The notes below the pieces were generated by a model, which was not told where the DNA came from, did not search any database, and was given only the letters and a program-made list of their open reading frames with translations. Below are positions 34,897-44,067 of a stretch of 58,658 nt of DNA, one piece after another. Position 1 is the stretch's first letter; each line of letters begins with the position of its first letter. The DNA lies in the NCBI GenBank assembly GCA_030266325.1, contig JAJDHT010000004.1, forward strand, positions 1 to 58,658. The letters run 5' to 3'. This stretch comes from Ruminococcaceae bacterium OttesenSCG-928-I18 (GTDB taxonomy: Bacteria; Bacillota; Clostridia; Oscillospirales; Ruminococcaceae). The position numbers and the translations under genes are program-made.

Positions 34897-35054
34897 TGTT
34901 TTTGCTATCTTAAAAGTGTAGCGTTTGGCCAGCAAAAGTGTAGCACCTGGCCAAAGCAAGAAAGGAGCCATTCTCAACACTGACCCCACGCATGCTATCC
35001 TTTGTGTAACGTCGAAAAACACGCAAAGGAGGCGCATCAAGAGAGGTGTTGAGA

Positions 35055-36545
35055 ATGGCACAAGCCCAGTATATCAAAGACCTGTACGAGAACGAAGGGT
35101 TATCTTTGCGGCAAATAGCAGAGCGAACCCAACACCACTTTGACACAGTACAGAAATATGCGTACCAGGACAATTGGAACCAGCCAGCGACCCCGACAGC
35201 TTCACGGCGGGAGTTTTTGGCCATGGGTGACTACATCAAAATCGTGGACGAGTGGCTGGAACAGGACGAGCGGGAACCGAGAAAGCAGCGGCACACCATC
35301 ACAAAAGTGTTCAAACGCCTGCAAAACGAATGTGGCTATACGGGCAGCTACAACAGCGTGAAGCGGTACTACCACTACAAGAAAGAATCGATGAAACAGT
35401 TCCGGGAAAGCTATGTTCCTCTGGCCCATCCGGCGGGGCATGCGCAGGTGGATTTTGGCGATTTCAAGTATTACGACGAACTTGGAGTCGGCCACACAGG
35501 CCATGCGCTCATTGTTGCCTTCCCCCATGCCAACACAGGGTGGATGCAGGTGTTTCCCTCAGAGAATCAGGAATGCCTGCTGGAAGGGCTGAAACGCATT
35601 TTCCACCACATTGGTGGCGTTCCGATCTGTGTGCGGTGCGACAACATGACAACTGCCGTGGCGCAGGTTCTGAAAGGTACGGAGCGGGTTCTGTCCGATG
35701 GGTTCCACCGTTTCATGCTTCACTACCGTTTCGCCGCTGAATTTTGCAACCCCAACAAGGGTAACGAAAAAGGCAGCGTGGAGAACAAGGTTGGCTACAC
35801 CCGCCGGAACATGCTCGTTCCCGTTCCGACCATCACGGATTTTGATGCGTTTAACGAAGGGCTGCTCCGGCTATGCGATGACGACCATGAGCGTGAGCAT
35901 TACCAGCACGGCATCCCCCTTAAAGAACTTTGGGAAGAGGACAAGCGGGTGTTGCTGGCGTTGCCGGAGTATGAGTACGATGTGTTCCGGTACGATGCCC
36001 TGTCGGTGAACAAGGACGGCTTCATCAAAGTAGACACAGCCAAATACAGTCTCTCCCCGGAATTGTATGGCAAGATGGTGCAGGCAAAAATCTATTTTGA
36101 CAAGATAGAGGTGTTCCATGACCACAGCCTGCTGAAAACATTCCGGCGCAGTTACACGCGGGACGAGAAAGTCTACGATTGGAGGGTGTATCTTCCTACC
36201 CTCGTCAAAAAACCGGGAGCGACCGAGCACACCGAGTTTTTTCACCAGATGCCCCAGCTATGGCAGAAGCATTTGAAATCCACGCATGGCAGGGAGCGGA
36301 AGTCGGCGCTGATGCTGCTTTCCGAAATTGTCAGCGATGGCAATGAGGCCCTGAGTGACGATGTGCTGGAGCTGGCCGGGGAATATGGGCGTATGGACAG
36401 CGACAGCCTGCGCCAATGCTACCTTTTCATCTCGAAGCCTGAAAACAATCCCGCGCCGCTACAGCTTGCGACAGAACCGCCGCTTTTGAACTACCGGCCT
36501 GACCTGACCGTCTATGACGGCCTGACAGGGGGTGTGGCGAAATGA
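35055..36545 (+). CDS. istA: IS21-family transposase IstA
   Basis: 496 residues. The N-terminal HTH has LYENEGLSLRQIAERTQHHF. The DDE core has GHAQVDFGDFKYY, CVRCDNMTTAVAQVL and NEKGSVENKVGYTRR, carrying the expected Asp, Asp and Glu. ATG 35055 is preferred (GAGAGG 8 bases upstream) over GTG 35046. It overlaps istB by ATGA. Appears complete. Confidence 0.95.
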   Translation: MAQAQYIKDLYENEGLSLRQIAERTQHHFDTVQKYAYQDNWNQPATPTASRREFLAMGDYIKIVDEWLEQDEREPRKQRHTITKVFKRLQNECGYTGSYNSVKRYYHYKKESMKQFRESYVPLAHPAGHAQVDFGDFKYYDELGVGHTGHALIVAFPHANTGWMQVFPSENQECLLEGLKRIFHHIGGVPICVRCDNMTTAVAQVLKGTERVLSDGFHRFMLHYRFAAEFCNPNKGNEKGSVENKVGYTRRNMLVPVPTITDFDAFNEGLLRLCDDDHEREHYQHGIPLKELWEEDKRVLLALPEYEYDVFRYDALSVNKDGFIKVDTAKYSLSPELYGKMVQAKIYFDKIEVFHDHSLLKTFRRSYTRDEKVYDWRVYLPTLVKKPGATEHTEFFHQMPQLWQKHLKSTHGRERKSALMLLSEIVSDGNEALSDDVLELAGEYGRMDSDSLRQCYLFISKPENNPAPLQLATEPPLLNYRPDLTVYDGLTGGVAK

Positions 36546-37306
36546 ACTTCACAAAAGCGGAAAGCCTGCCCAGCATTGAAGCGACGATGCGGACACTGAA
36601 ATTGGGCGGCATGGCAAAAGAATGGCGCAGCGTTGTCTATCAGAACGTCGAGCAGTATATGCAGGAGCTGCTGGACATTGAGGTGCGGGAACGTGAGGCC
36701 AACCGCATGGCGCGGATGGTGAAGCAGGCTGGCTTCCGGGTCATTAAAACGCTGGACGACTTCATTTGGAAGCCCGGCATAGAGATTCCGCCATCCATCA
36801 CGCGGGAGGAAATTGAAAACGCCGCCTTTGTCGGGCACCACGAAAACCTTGTTCTGATGGGGAATTGTGGCACCGGGAAAACACACCTTGCCACCGCCAT
36901 CGCCCTGAACCTTTGTGAAAAAGGGCGGCCTGTCCGGTTCTACACCGCAACGGGGCTGGCCAATATACTGCAAGAGAAGCACCAACGTGGCACGCTGAAC
37001 AGCTTCATGGCCTCCCTGCGGCGGGTGGAACTGCTTGTTCTGGATGAGATCGGCTACATCACGCTCCACAAAGAGGCCAGCGAGCTGCTGTTCCAGATCG
37101 TGTCCGAATGCTATGAGCAAAAAAGTCTCATCATCACATCCAACCTGGAGTTCAGCCAGTGGAACACCGTATTTGGCAACGACAAGCTCACCGCCGCCAT
37201 GATAGACCGCTTGGTTCACCACAGCCATATTCTTGTGTTCTCCGGCCCCGGCCACCGTCTGGAAGAATCCATGAGACGCCAGAAGAAGGGTGGTGAAGCA
37301 CAATGA
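36542..37306 (+). CDS. istB: IS21-family helper ATPase IstB
   Basis: 254 residues, a DnaA/DnaC-like AAA+ ATPase. Walker A is GNCGTGKTHLATAIA, Walker B LLVLDEIGYITLHKEA, with a sensor region LIITSNLEFSQW. It assembles on DNA and activates IstA. Start overlaps the istA stop (ATGA). Confidence 0.95.
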   Translation: MNFTKAESLPSIEATMRTLKLGGMAKEWRSVVYQNVEQYMQELLDIEVREREANRMARMVKQAGFRVIKTLDDFIWKPGIEIPPSITREEIENAAFVGHHENLVLMGNCGTGKTHLATAIALNLCEKGRPVRFYTATGLANILQEKHQRGTLNSFMASLRRVELLVLDEIGYITLHKEASELLFQIVSECYEQKSLIITSNLEFSQWNTVFGNDKLTAAMIDRLVHHSHILVFSGPGHRLEESMRRQKKGGEAQ

Positions 37307-37536
37307 CACAGAATGATGTGAATCGGCTGGAGGATTACCTGCGGCATGAGGCAAACAAATATCTGCTGGATGCGGATGTTACGCCGGACGAGCGCAGGGA
37401 AGTCCTTGAATGGGTCAAGTCCGGGAACAGCGTCTACTGCAACCCTTGGTATTTGTACGATGATGGCGGCCATTCGATGGACTATATCACGGCCATGCGG
37501 ACGGTGCCCGACCTTGCCACCGCGGATTGGTACTGA
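37303..37536 (+). CDS. Third small gene of the IS21 element
   Basis: 77 residues starting MTQNDVNRLEDYLRHEANKY and ending MRTVPDLATADWY, with an acidic, Asp/Tyr-rich composition. It overlaps istB by ATGA, so it is coupled. A comparable small gene follows istB in some IS21 elements of Clostridia. Function unknown; it could modulate IstB. Confidence 0.7.
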   Translation: MTQNDVNRLEDYLRHEANKYLLDADVTPDERREVLEWVKSGNSVYCNPWYLYDDGGHSMDYITAMRTVPDLATADWY

Positions 37537-37677
37537 TTGGTTTTCACAGATGGCCAGGTGCTACACTTTTTCGTGGCCAAACGCTGCACCCATGGTGGCC
37601 AACTGCTACACTTTTGCTGGCCAAACGCCCCACTTCGTGTGGCCAGAATATCCGACCTCATTTTACTCTTCGCCCCG

Positions 37678-37717
37678 CCCCACATGGCAGATGGCCATGG
37701 CCATCTGCCATGTGGGG
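37678..37717. repeat. Perfect 40-bp palindrome inside the IS right end
   Basis: Each 20-base half (CCCCACATGGCAGATGGCCA) is the exact reverse complement of the other, with no spacer. It lies between the last IS gene and the terminal transposase-binding repeats. It would form a cruciform or a strong RNA hairpin. Confidence 0.8.
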
Positions 37718-37821
37718 CCACCTACAACCTGTTCTTTGGAACATCCGTTGTCAGTGTTGAGGGGTGCTACACTTTTTCGTGGCCAAATGCTACATTTTTA
37801 GGTTGCAAAAGACAATTCGAC

Positions 37822-37964
37822 ACAATAAGGAAAAGCAATTAAAAGATTACAATAGGGAAATATGGTACGATTGGATGATGCAGTATTATACAAGTGTAAT
37901 CATTGCATTCTATAAACTGTCGGTTGCTATTTCTGAGCCACAAGCAGAATCACCGAGCAAATAA
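37822..37964 (+). pseudogene. 3' part of the cargo gene interrupted by IS21
   Basis: Continues the reading frame of 34173-34896: HNKEKQLKDYNREIWYDWMM...SEPQAESPSK, then stop. It has no start of its own. The exact frame restoration after removal of the IS and one copy of ATTCGAC shows a simple insertion. Confidence 0.85.
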
Positions 37965-37988
37965 ATGTACACATACCCTTTTATAAGG

Positions 37989-38023
37989 AAACGGCGCGGA
38001 AGCTGTAAACCTCCGCGCCGTTT
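37989..38023. terminator. Bidirectional terminator AAACGGCGCGGA / TCCGCGCCGTTT
   Basis: A perfect 12-bp stem followed by T residues on the plus strand and T's on the minus strand, between the split cargo gene and the adhesin-sortase gene. Confidence 0.8.
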
Positions 38024-38042
38024 TGGTGTACTCGTTGCCTGT

Positions 38043-41000
38043 CTACTCCACAATCACCAACCGGCCCATCACAACAAATCTATCACGGCCATTGTTGATG
38101 CAGGTGGAAAGGGTAAGCACCCTGTCGGCCTTTGATAGCTCGGCATCAATTTGGAACACAGACCGGCCCTGCATGGCGGTGAGCCATTCGGTATAGTCGG
38201 CATCCGTTTCCCATGCAAGCCGCCACGGTGATGTATCAGAGCCGGATTCATCCGGGCTGACGATGAATGCGGAAAAGAGCTCCACCACATACCCGCCGTC
38301 CGGCGTTACCAGCAGCATATCGGGGTGTTCATCGAAATATGCTTGCGCTTGATATTGGGTAAGCTCAGAAAGCATGGAGCCATCCCGCATATTGTGGCCG
38401 TAGATAATGGTGTTCCTGTCCGAGAAATCCCCTGCGTTCTCATAATCCACGAATAGGCAGCCGGAATTGTTTACCGTGCCGTCGAACAGGCGTTTGAGAT
38501 AATAACTGTTGTCCTCACTCTGTGCCACAGGGTAGTTGATGGCCGTATCTTCGCAAACAATCCATGCCCGCATATCGGGATTCAACTCCCACAGCGCATC
38601 AAAATCAACGGCGGGCAAAAGGCGCGAAGCGGTATTCTCCGCTTCGCCCTCGGTGTCCTCCGGCTGTAGCGCGGCTTCGTTTACATACCCCGCCAGCTTT
38701 TCGTAGGTTTGTGCGCTCTTGCCGTACTGCCCAAATTCGCGCAGTACCATCACACCGCTGCCCACAAGCATGGCTGCACACAGCAGCAGGGCTACAACTG
38801 CCAACACGCCGCGCCCACCTTTCCTTTTGCGGGCTTTCACACACAGTACGATAGAAGCGACGCTGCCGATGGCCGCGATACCCAAAGCCGCCAACCATAC
38901 AAAAATCATGTTGCTGTCACTGGTTTGCGGCACAGGTTTTGAGGGCTGGGCCGGTGTGCTGGGCGTGGTTGGCGTTGCGGGTGTAACCGGGGCGGTAGGT
39001 TCTTCGGGTTCGGGGCTTTTTTCATTGAAAAACTGCACAATGGCGGTTTCGTTGGCCAAAATCTCAATGGTGACCGCATCGGGGATTATATAATCCCGGC
39101 TGGCCCTGTTCGCAACCTCGGTCACGGTGTAGCGACCAATCCGCAACCCCGTTATCTCGATAACGCCGGTGCTGCCAGAGGTAAAGGTTTCGCTGTACGC
39201 ACCGTCCGTGCTTTTTACCTCAAACGCGAAACCATCCTTGCGTCCATCGCTGGAGTCTTTTACGATGCGCAGATTGCCGCGCAGGGCTTCGTTCACAAAG
39301 CCACGGCCCTCCACATCGTTTTCAATCACCACCATTTGCCCGTCCTCGGTGATTTCAAAATAATAGGCGTTTTCGTCAAGGATGCAGCCCGTGGGCGCAA
39401 CCGTTTCTTTTACGAAATAACCCAATGCCAACAGTCCGCTCACTTGGTGGAATCCTGTGTCGCTTTCCTCCAACTCGCCAATCAGGGTATCGCCTTCGTC
39501 AAACTCCCCGTTGGCGTTGGTGTCCTCATACAGTTCGAACACCGCGCCGGGTAAGCGCCGGAGGAATGGGTTATCGCTTTCGCTGTCAATGGGGCTGGGT
39601 TCGTCCACGGCTTCGGTCTTTATAAGCTGGACGCTGCCGCGAATAAGGGTGTTGTCCATGCGGTTTCGGATAATCTGCCCATCAACACCAACATAAACAT
39701 GATGGTATTCCTCACTGACGGTATAGAGCGTGGGGCTGGCGTATTCCTTTACCACCCAATGCCCAAACGGAATATCCGTGAAGCTGAACGAGCCATCCTC
39801 TGCTGAAACAGTGGTAAGCAGCGCGGTTTCCTCGTTCATGATTTCATCATCCGGGTGGAATAGGCCAATCTGCGCACCTGCCAAGCAGATGATTTCGCCG
39901 CCATCGGGGTTCTCCCCACGCTTAACGCCCTCAATGTCACCGCGTAGCAAGATATTTTTAACATCCTCACCCTCGTTTACCGTTATGCCCACAACGGCAA
40001 CGTCCTGACCGGCATAGCCGAAAACCACGGGGTATTGCATATCGTTCAAGATATACTCCCGGCTTGTAGTGCGTTCCTTTACAAAATAGGACGCGAACGG
40101 CAGGTCGGAGGCAAAGGCCGCTGTGTACCGGCCCTGCTCGTCCTCCACCGGCTCAATCGAAACAACCTCCATCAGCCCATCGGCGGGAATCACGCTGCCG
40201 TCCAGCGCCATGATGTCGTGGGCAGCGTACAGGCCAAAGGACACGTTTTGATATTCGTCGGCAAGCCCGATACTGAAAAGCTCGTCGATTTCCATGTGCT
40301 TCAAAAGGTCGATTTCCACCTTTTGCCGTTCGTCATAAATGCCGGTTTCGGCATGGGTCACTTCCACGTCCTGACCGGCATAGGTAAGCTCCACATACAC
40401 AGGTTCGGGGTTCAGCACCATCCCGTAGGGGGCTTGTCGTTCCTCCAGCCGGTAGCGGCCAAGATAAAGCAGGCCGCTGGTGGCCGTGGCATCCCCGCCC
40501 GTGGTAAGGGTTTCCACCACGGTATCTTCCGGCACACGTATGGTGCCATCGCCGGTGGTAATATCCTCGTCGGCAATGAGGTCGTACACCGCACCCGGCA
40601 AGCCCATCACTTCGTAAACAGCCTGATAAAAACCATCATTTTCCTCCACGCTGGCGAAAACCTCGCCAGTTTTTGTGATAGTAATGGTGCCTTTCTGTGG
40701 CATATTCTGCTTTGTGACCGTCACAACGGCTTCGCTGCCGTCAACCGCAAAGAAAATAGGCGCACCGTCCAGCACATAGCCATAGGGCGCATATACCTCA
40801 TACAATTCGTACCCGTTCGTGTTCTTGGGCAGTACATCAGGCAGCATCAGCCAACCCTCGTCCGAGGTATAATAGATGTCGATGGTGATGGGGTTCGGAT
40901 ACCATACCGTCTGCGCCACATATTCGCCGGTGTCCAAGTCCTTGATTCGGAAGCCTGTGCCGGAAATTGGGATAATTTGGCCGGTTTCAACATCGTGCTT

Positions 41001-42944
41001 CTCCACGCGCAGCCGCCCGGTGATTGTGTCGTTGTTCAGGATGTAGGAATAGGTATACTCGTTGTGGCAGATAAACACGGTGAAGTCGGGGATAAACGCT
41101 TTGTTTGCCCCGGCTGGGCCAGCCGATACCTGATGCACCGTGTAATAGCCGTAGGGCAGCATTTTAGACGTAGCGAAGCCTTCCGCGTCGGTGGTGAGAA
41201 TATCACGCTCGGAGGGCTTAGCATTGGCATAACTGCCGGAGCTGCGCAGGTAGATTTCAAATACCGCGCCTGCTTCGGGCTGTTCCACAATGCCCACATT
41301 GCCGTCCTCACCCTCGGCGGGGCGCTCGTCCTCCGGCATATCCACATCCCAATCGTCCGTGTGTTTGATAAGCCGGATATTGCCGTAAATCACCTTTTCC
41401 GTAACATGGTTTTCGGTGGTGTTCAGCTCTACTTGGTAGAGACGCGGGTCTGCGCCCACGGGATGTATCGTGTTATCAAGCAGGTAGCCGGTGCTTGGCA
41501 CCAATTCCCGAATCGTCCAATCTGTGCCGCATACATAATACCGGGTTAAGAATTGTCCGTTTGTGTCGGTGGTGTAGATGTCTACCAGCTCGCCGCCCTT
41601 GTAAAGCCCGTACTGCGCACCGGCGAGGGTGGCGTTGCCCTGCACAATGCCAGTGTCAGCATCCGTTTTGGTAAGCTGCACTCGGAACTTTTTGAGGATA
41701 TTGGTAAAATGCACCTCTGAAACTTGGGCGCTTTCAATGGTGACGTACTGGTTGGCGGGGGTCACATATCGGTCAATGGGGTATTCCTTTACAAGATATG
41801 TGCCGGGTAGCAGCTTGGCATCCACCCGCCCGTTTGCCCCTGTGGTAACGTCCATGTTGACGCTTTGGCCCAGCACATCGGTGCCGGAAATGTTGAAGCG
41901 GATGCCCTCAACAATCCCGTCCTCGCTAGTCTTGATAAGCCTTGCCCAGCCGTAGGTTTCGGTCTTGATACGGGCGTAGAATGTAACAGGGTCTTCCGCG
42001 CCGGTCATCATGGTCTGAAAACCGGGTCTGCCCCATATAAGGATGCCGCCCGCTGTCGGCACATTCTTTCGGAACTGGAACGTCACCGCGTCCATTATCA
42101 TCTTTGTGCTGGTAATGGTATACCTGTTCCCACTGCGGGTGATGGTGACGTTGGGGTGGCCCGAAAGGGTTTGCAGGTCAATGTTCAGGTTGTTGGTGTC
42201 CGTGATGGTATACCTGTACACCTTGTCTACCGTATCCCATTTGAGTTCGATTTCCGGCGCGCTGCCTACGCTGCTGGCGGTAAACGACGGAAGCGTGGAA
42301 TGGGATGCGATTTTACCCAAAATGTAATTGTAGGCACTCTCGGCGGGACGGCCAGCAATCACGTTATAGAACTGGTTGGCGGGTACGCTGCCATTATCGT
42401 GGCGGCTGTGGGGGTCACTTCGCAACTGCTGTTGATACTCCCAAATGATAATTTGTGTTGCCATGTACCAATCGTTCTCGCTGATGCCGGAGATAGGCAA
42501 CACCGTCCCCGGTTGCCAGCCGTACAACGAAGCAATCTTGATGCCGTATTGCGCGGAGGACGGCAGAAGCGACATATACCCGCTGCCCGATGTGTAACCG
42601 CTGCTGGAATCGGTGAAGTTTACACCACCCTCCACGCAGTATACCCACCGGGAAGCGCCGGAAGCATCTGCCAACACAAAATGCCGGTAGGCTTCGCCGC
42701 CGTTGTGGGTTCCGTAGGTTACAGTGCCGTCACTGTTGTATCGCATATATGACCACGGCGCAGGTGTGTAATACGCCGAGCCGTCTGAGCCAATGATGCT
42801 GTCCCCATACCATGAGCTTGCGGGGTTGCCATCCACCGGCCACGCAAAGGCTGTGACGGGAAAGAGGGTAAGCACAAAGAGAGCGCATAGAAAAACGGCC
42901 AGCAATTTCTTCATGCTGCGGCCGCGTATAATGTTTTCTTTCAA
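38043..42944 (-). CDS. Cell-wall adhesin (thioester + CnaB/SpaA repeats) fused to class B sortase
   Basis: 1633 residues. A signal peptide (KKLLAVFLCALFVLTLFPVTAFA) is followed by a TQXA thioester domain with Cys103 (WVYCVEGG) and Gln164 (ATQIIIWEY). About nine CnaB/SpaA-type repeats run to about residue 1310. A sorting-signal-like PVPQTSD at about 1337-1343, TM1, a basic loop KARKRKGGR and TM2 follow. The C-terminal class B sortase has YGHN (His1517), TLSTC (Cys1615) and Arg near 1620. Topology fits: both adhesin and sortase domains outside. TTG start at 42944 with AAAGGA. Probably a mating-pair or host-surface adhesin. One-chain fusion is unusual. Confidence 0.9.
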   Translation of the reverse strand: MKENIIRGRSMKKLLAVFLCALFVLTLFPVTAFAWPVDGNPASSWYGDSIIGSDGSAYYTPAPWSYMRYNSDGTVTYGTHNGGEAYRHFVLADASGASRWVYCVEGGVNFTDSSSGYTSGSGYMSLLPSSAQYGIKIASLYGWQPGTVLPISGISENDWYMATQIIIWEYQQQLRSDPHSRHDNGSVPANQFYNVIAGRPAESAYNYILGKIASHSTLPSFTASSVGSAPEIELKWDTVDKVYRYTITDTNNLNIDLQTLSGHPNVTITRSGNRYTITSTKMIMDAVTFQFRKNVPTAGGILIWGRPGFQTMMTGAEDPVTFYARIKTETYGWARLIKTSEDGIVEGIRFNISGTDVLGQSVNMDVTTGANGRVDAKLLPGTYLVKEYPIDRYVTPANQYVTIESAQVSEVHFTNILKKFRVQLTKTDADTGIVQGNATLAGAQYGLYKGGELVDIYTTDTNGQFLTRYYVCGTDWTIRELVPSTGYLLDNTIHPVGADPRLYQVELNTTENHVTEKVIYGNIRLIKHTDDWDVDMPEDERPAEGEDGNVGIVEQPEAGAVFEIYLRSSGSYANAKPSERDILTTDAEGFATSKMLPYGYYTVHQVSAGPAGANKAFIPDFTVFICHNEYTYSYILNNDTITGRLRVEKHDVETGQIIPISGTGFRIKDLDTGEYVAQTVWYPNPITIDIYYTSDEGWLMLPDVLPKNTNGYELYEVYAPYGYVLDGAPIFFAVDGSEAVVTVTKQNMPQKGTITITKTGEVFASVEENDGFYQAVYEVMGLPGAVYDLIADEDITTGDGTIRVPEDTVVETLTTGGDATATSGLLYLGRYRLEERQAPYGMVLNPEPVYVELTYAGQDVEVTHAETGIYDERQKVEIDLLKHMEIDELFSIGLADEYQNVSFGLYAAHDIMALDGSVIPADGLMEVVSIEPVEDEQGRYTAAFASDLPFASYFVKERTTSREYILNDMQYPVVFGYAGQDVAVVGITVNEGEDVKNILLRGDIEGVKRGENPDGGEIICLAGAQIGLFHPDDEIMNEETALLTTVSAEDGSFSFTDIPFGHWVVKEYASPTLYTVSEEYHHVYVGVDGQIIRNRMDNTLIRGSVQLIKTEAVDEPSPIDSESDNPFLRRLPGAVFELYEDTNANGEFDEGDTLIGELEESDTGFHQVSGLLALGYFVKETVAPTGCILDENAYYFEITEDGQMVVIENDVEGRGFVNEALRGNLRIVKDSSDGRKDGFAFEVKSTDGAYSETFTSGSTGVIEITGLRIGRYTVTEVANRASRDYIIPDAVTIEILANETAIVQFFNEKSPEPEEPTAPVTPATPTTPSTPAQPSKPVPQTSDSNMIFVWLAALGIAAIGSVASIVLCVKARKRKGGRGVLAVVALLLCAAMLVGSGVMVLREFGQYGKSAQTYEKLAGYVNEAALQPEDTEGEAENTASRLLPAVDFDALWELNPDMRAWIVCEDTAINYPVAQSEDNSYYLKRLFDGTVNNSGCLFVDYENAGDFSDRNTIIYGHNMRDGSMLSELTQYQAQAYFDEHPDMLLVTPDGGYVVELFSAFIVSPDESGSDTSPWRLAWETDADYTEWLTAMQGRSVFQIDAELSKADRVLTLSTCINNGRDRFVVMGRLVIVE

Positions 42945-42981
42945 GTTATCTGTTTCCTTTCTCGAAATTTATTTGAGTGCG

Positions 42982-44052
42982 TCAATATTCTTCGATTTCG
43001 CCGTCCTCGCCGGATTGGTAGGTTTCGGCTTCCTGTTCGTCGTAATCATCTTCATCCGGGTATTCATCCTCAAACTGGATTTCGTCCTCGCCCTCGTCGG
43101 TTTCCTCGACATCTTCATCAAGGGCGGCGTTCTGCTTGGGTTTATAAATCTTGAAATACCAGCCTGCGCCGCCGACTGCGGCCACCGCAAGGATAATCAG
43201 GAAGATGGTTCCCGCCCCGCCACTCTCTTTTTCTGGTTCCGGCTCTGGCTCTGGTTCCGGGTCTGGTTCCGGCTCCGGGTCGGGCGCGGGTTCGGGTTCC
43301 GGGGATGGGATGGCAGTTGTACCGCCGGTGGTGCTTCCGTCCGTCTCCGCGAGGGCCATCAGGTCGTCTTCGGTAACGGCGTTCAGGAAATACACGTTAT
43401 TCCCGTCTGTACGCGCAAGGTCAATCACAAGGTAAAACACATTACCCGCAGGGGTAACGATGGTGTAAAACAGCTTGCCGTCCGCGTCGGTGGCAATGTC
43501 TACCACTGTGCCGGTTCCCTCCGGCGTGAACACATTATCGCCCTCGGCGATGGCGCTTTCGGTGGAGCTGCTATCTTCGCTGCCGGAATCGGTGGCAGAA
43601 GATGCATGGGTAGAAGTCGAGGCCGATGGGGTGCTTGTGGCCGGGGCGGGTGTACTGGGAGTCGGTGTCGGCGTTGAAGTTGCCGGGGTGGTGGGCGTGG
43701 GCAGCGCAGCCGGTGCTTGGTAGTAGGGATTGCCAATTTTCACTGTCTCCGAGCGGTTTCCTGCGCCGTCAACCGCGTAGATACTCACCTGCTGGCTGTT
43801 CCCGGCATAGTCTTTCAAAAGCACGGATGCCGCGCCGTTTACCAGCGAATTGACGCGGGTGCCGTCAATGTAGACAGCTTCCACGCCGGAATCCTCGTCG
43901 CTGGCTTCGATGTGCAGGGTGTCGCCCAGCAGGGTGGCCACCAGTGTCGGTGGAATGTTGTCCGTGGCGGCAAAGGCCGTCATGGGGAAAATGTAAACGG
44001 CCATGCAAAGCATGACCGCGCCGAGTACAAGTATCCGTTTAATCTTCATCAT
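42982..44052 (-). CDS. CD1107-type mobile-element membrane protein (DUF4366)
   Basis: 356 residues from ATG 44052, which has AGGAGG 9 bases upstream. Signal peptide (ILVLGAVMLCMAVYIFPMTAFA), an Ig-like domain (PPTLVATLLGDTLHIEASDE), a Thr/Pro linker, DUF4366 (TVVDIATDADGKLFYTIV), a PEPEP-rich spacer, one TM (TIFLIILAVAAVGGAGWYF) and a very acidic cytoplasmic tail. It is a standard component of Tn1549/CTn transfer regions, thought to act at the cell surface in conjugation. An in-frame fusion with the VirB4 remnant upstream exists but the native ribosome-binding site is retained. Confidence 0.85.
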   Translation of the reverse strand: MMKIKRILVLGAVMLCMAVYIFPMTAFAATDNIPPTLVATLLGDTLHIEASDEDSGVEAVYIDGTRVNSLVNGAASVLLKDYAGNSQQVSIYAVDGAGNRSETVKIGNPYYQAPAALPTPTTPATSTPTPTPSTPAPATSTPSASTSTHASSATDSGSEDSSSTESAIAEGDNVFTPEGTGTVVDIATDADGKLFYTIVTPAGNVFYLVIDLARTDGNNVYFLNAVTEDDLMALAETDGSTTGGTTAIPSPEPEPAPDPEPEPDPEPEPEPEPEKESGGAGTIFLIILAVAAVGGAGWYFKIYKPKQNAALDEDVEETDEGEDEIQFEDEYPDEDDYDEQEAETYQSGEDGEIEEY

Positions 44053-44067
44053 CAACATAGTCCTCCT

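Larger units (their letters stand above)
34897..37814 (+). mobile_element. IS21-family insertion sequence, 2918 bp
   Basis: Begins TGTTTTTGC and ends with GACA, TG...CA ends typical of IS21. The termini are inverted repeats (left TGTTTTTGCTATCTTAAAAG, right reversed TGTCTTTTGCAACCTAAAAA). Internal copies of AAAGTGTAGC...GGCC occur at both ends. It is flanked by a 7-bp target duplication ATTCGAC (34890-34896 and 37815-37821). It carries istA, istB and a third small gene. It appears intact and recent. Confidence 0.93.

Noticed and set aside
34173-34913. Treating the 246-codon frame as an intact gene
   Set aside because: Its last residues come from the IS terminus and the frame is restored exactly beyond the IS.
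40035-41549. 504-codon open frame on the plus strand
   Set aside because: Entirely antisense to the adhesin-sortase gene, without a recognisable domain; an artefact of its codon composition.
43230-43310. Short tandem repeats (CCGGxTCxGG) considered as a CRISPR or VNTR locus
   Set aside because: They encode the PEPEPEP spacer of the membrane protein; no repeat-spacer pattern.
42793-43677. 294-codon open frame with hydrophobic stretches
   Set aside because: Antisense to the CD1107-type gene; the Phe/Val-rich translation mirrors the acidic coding strand.
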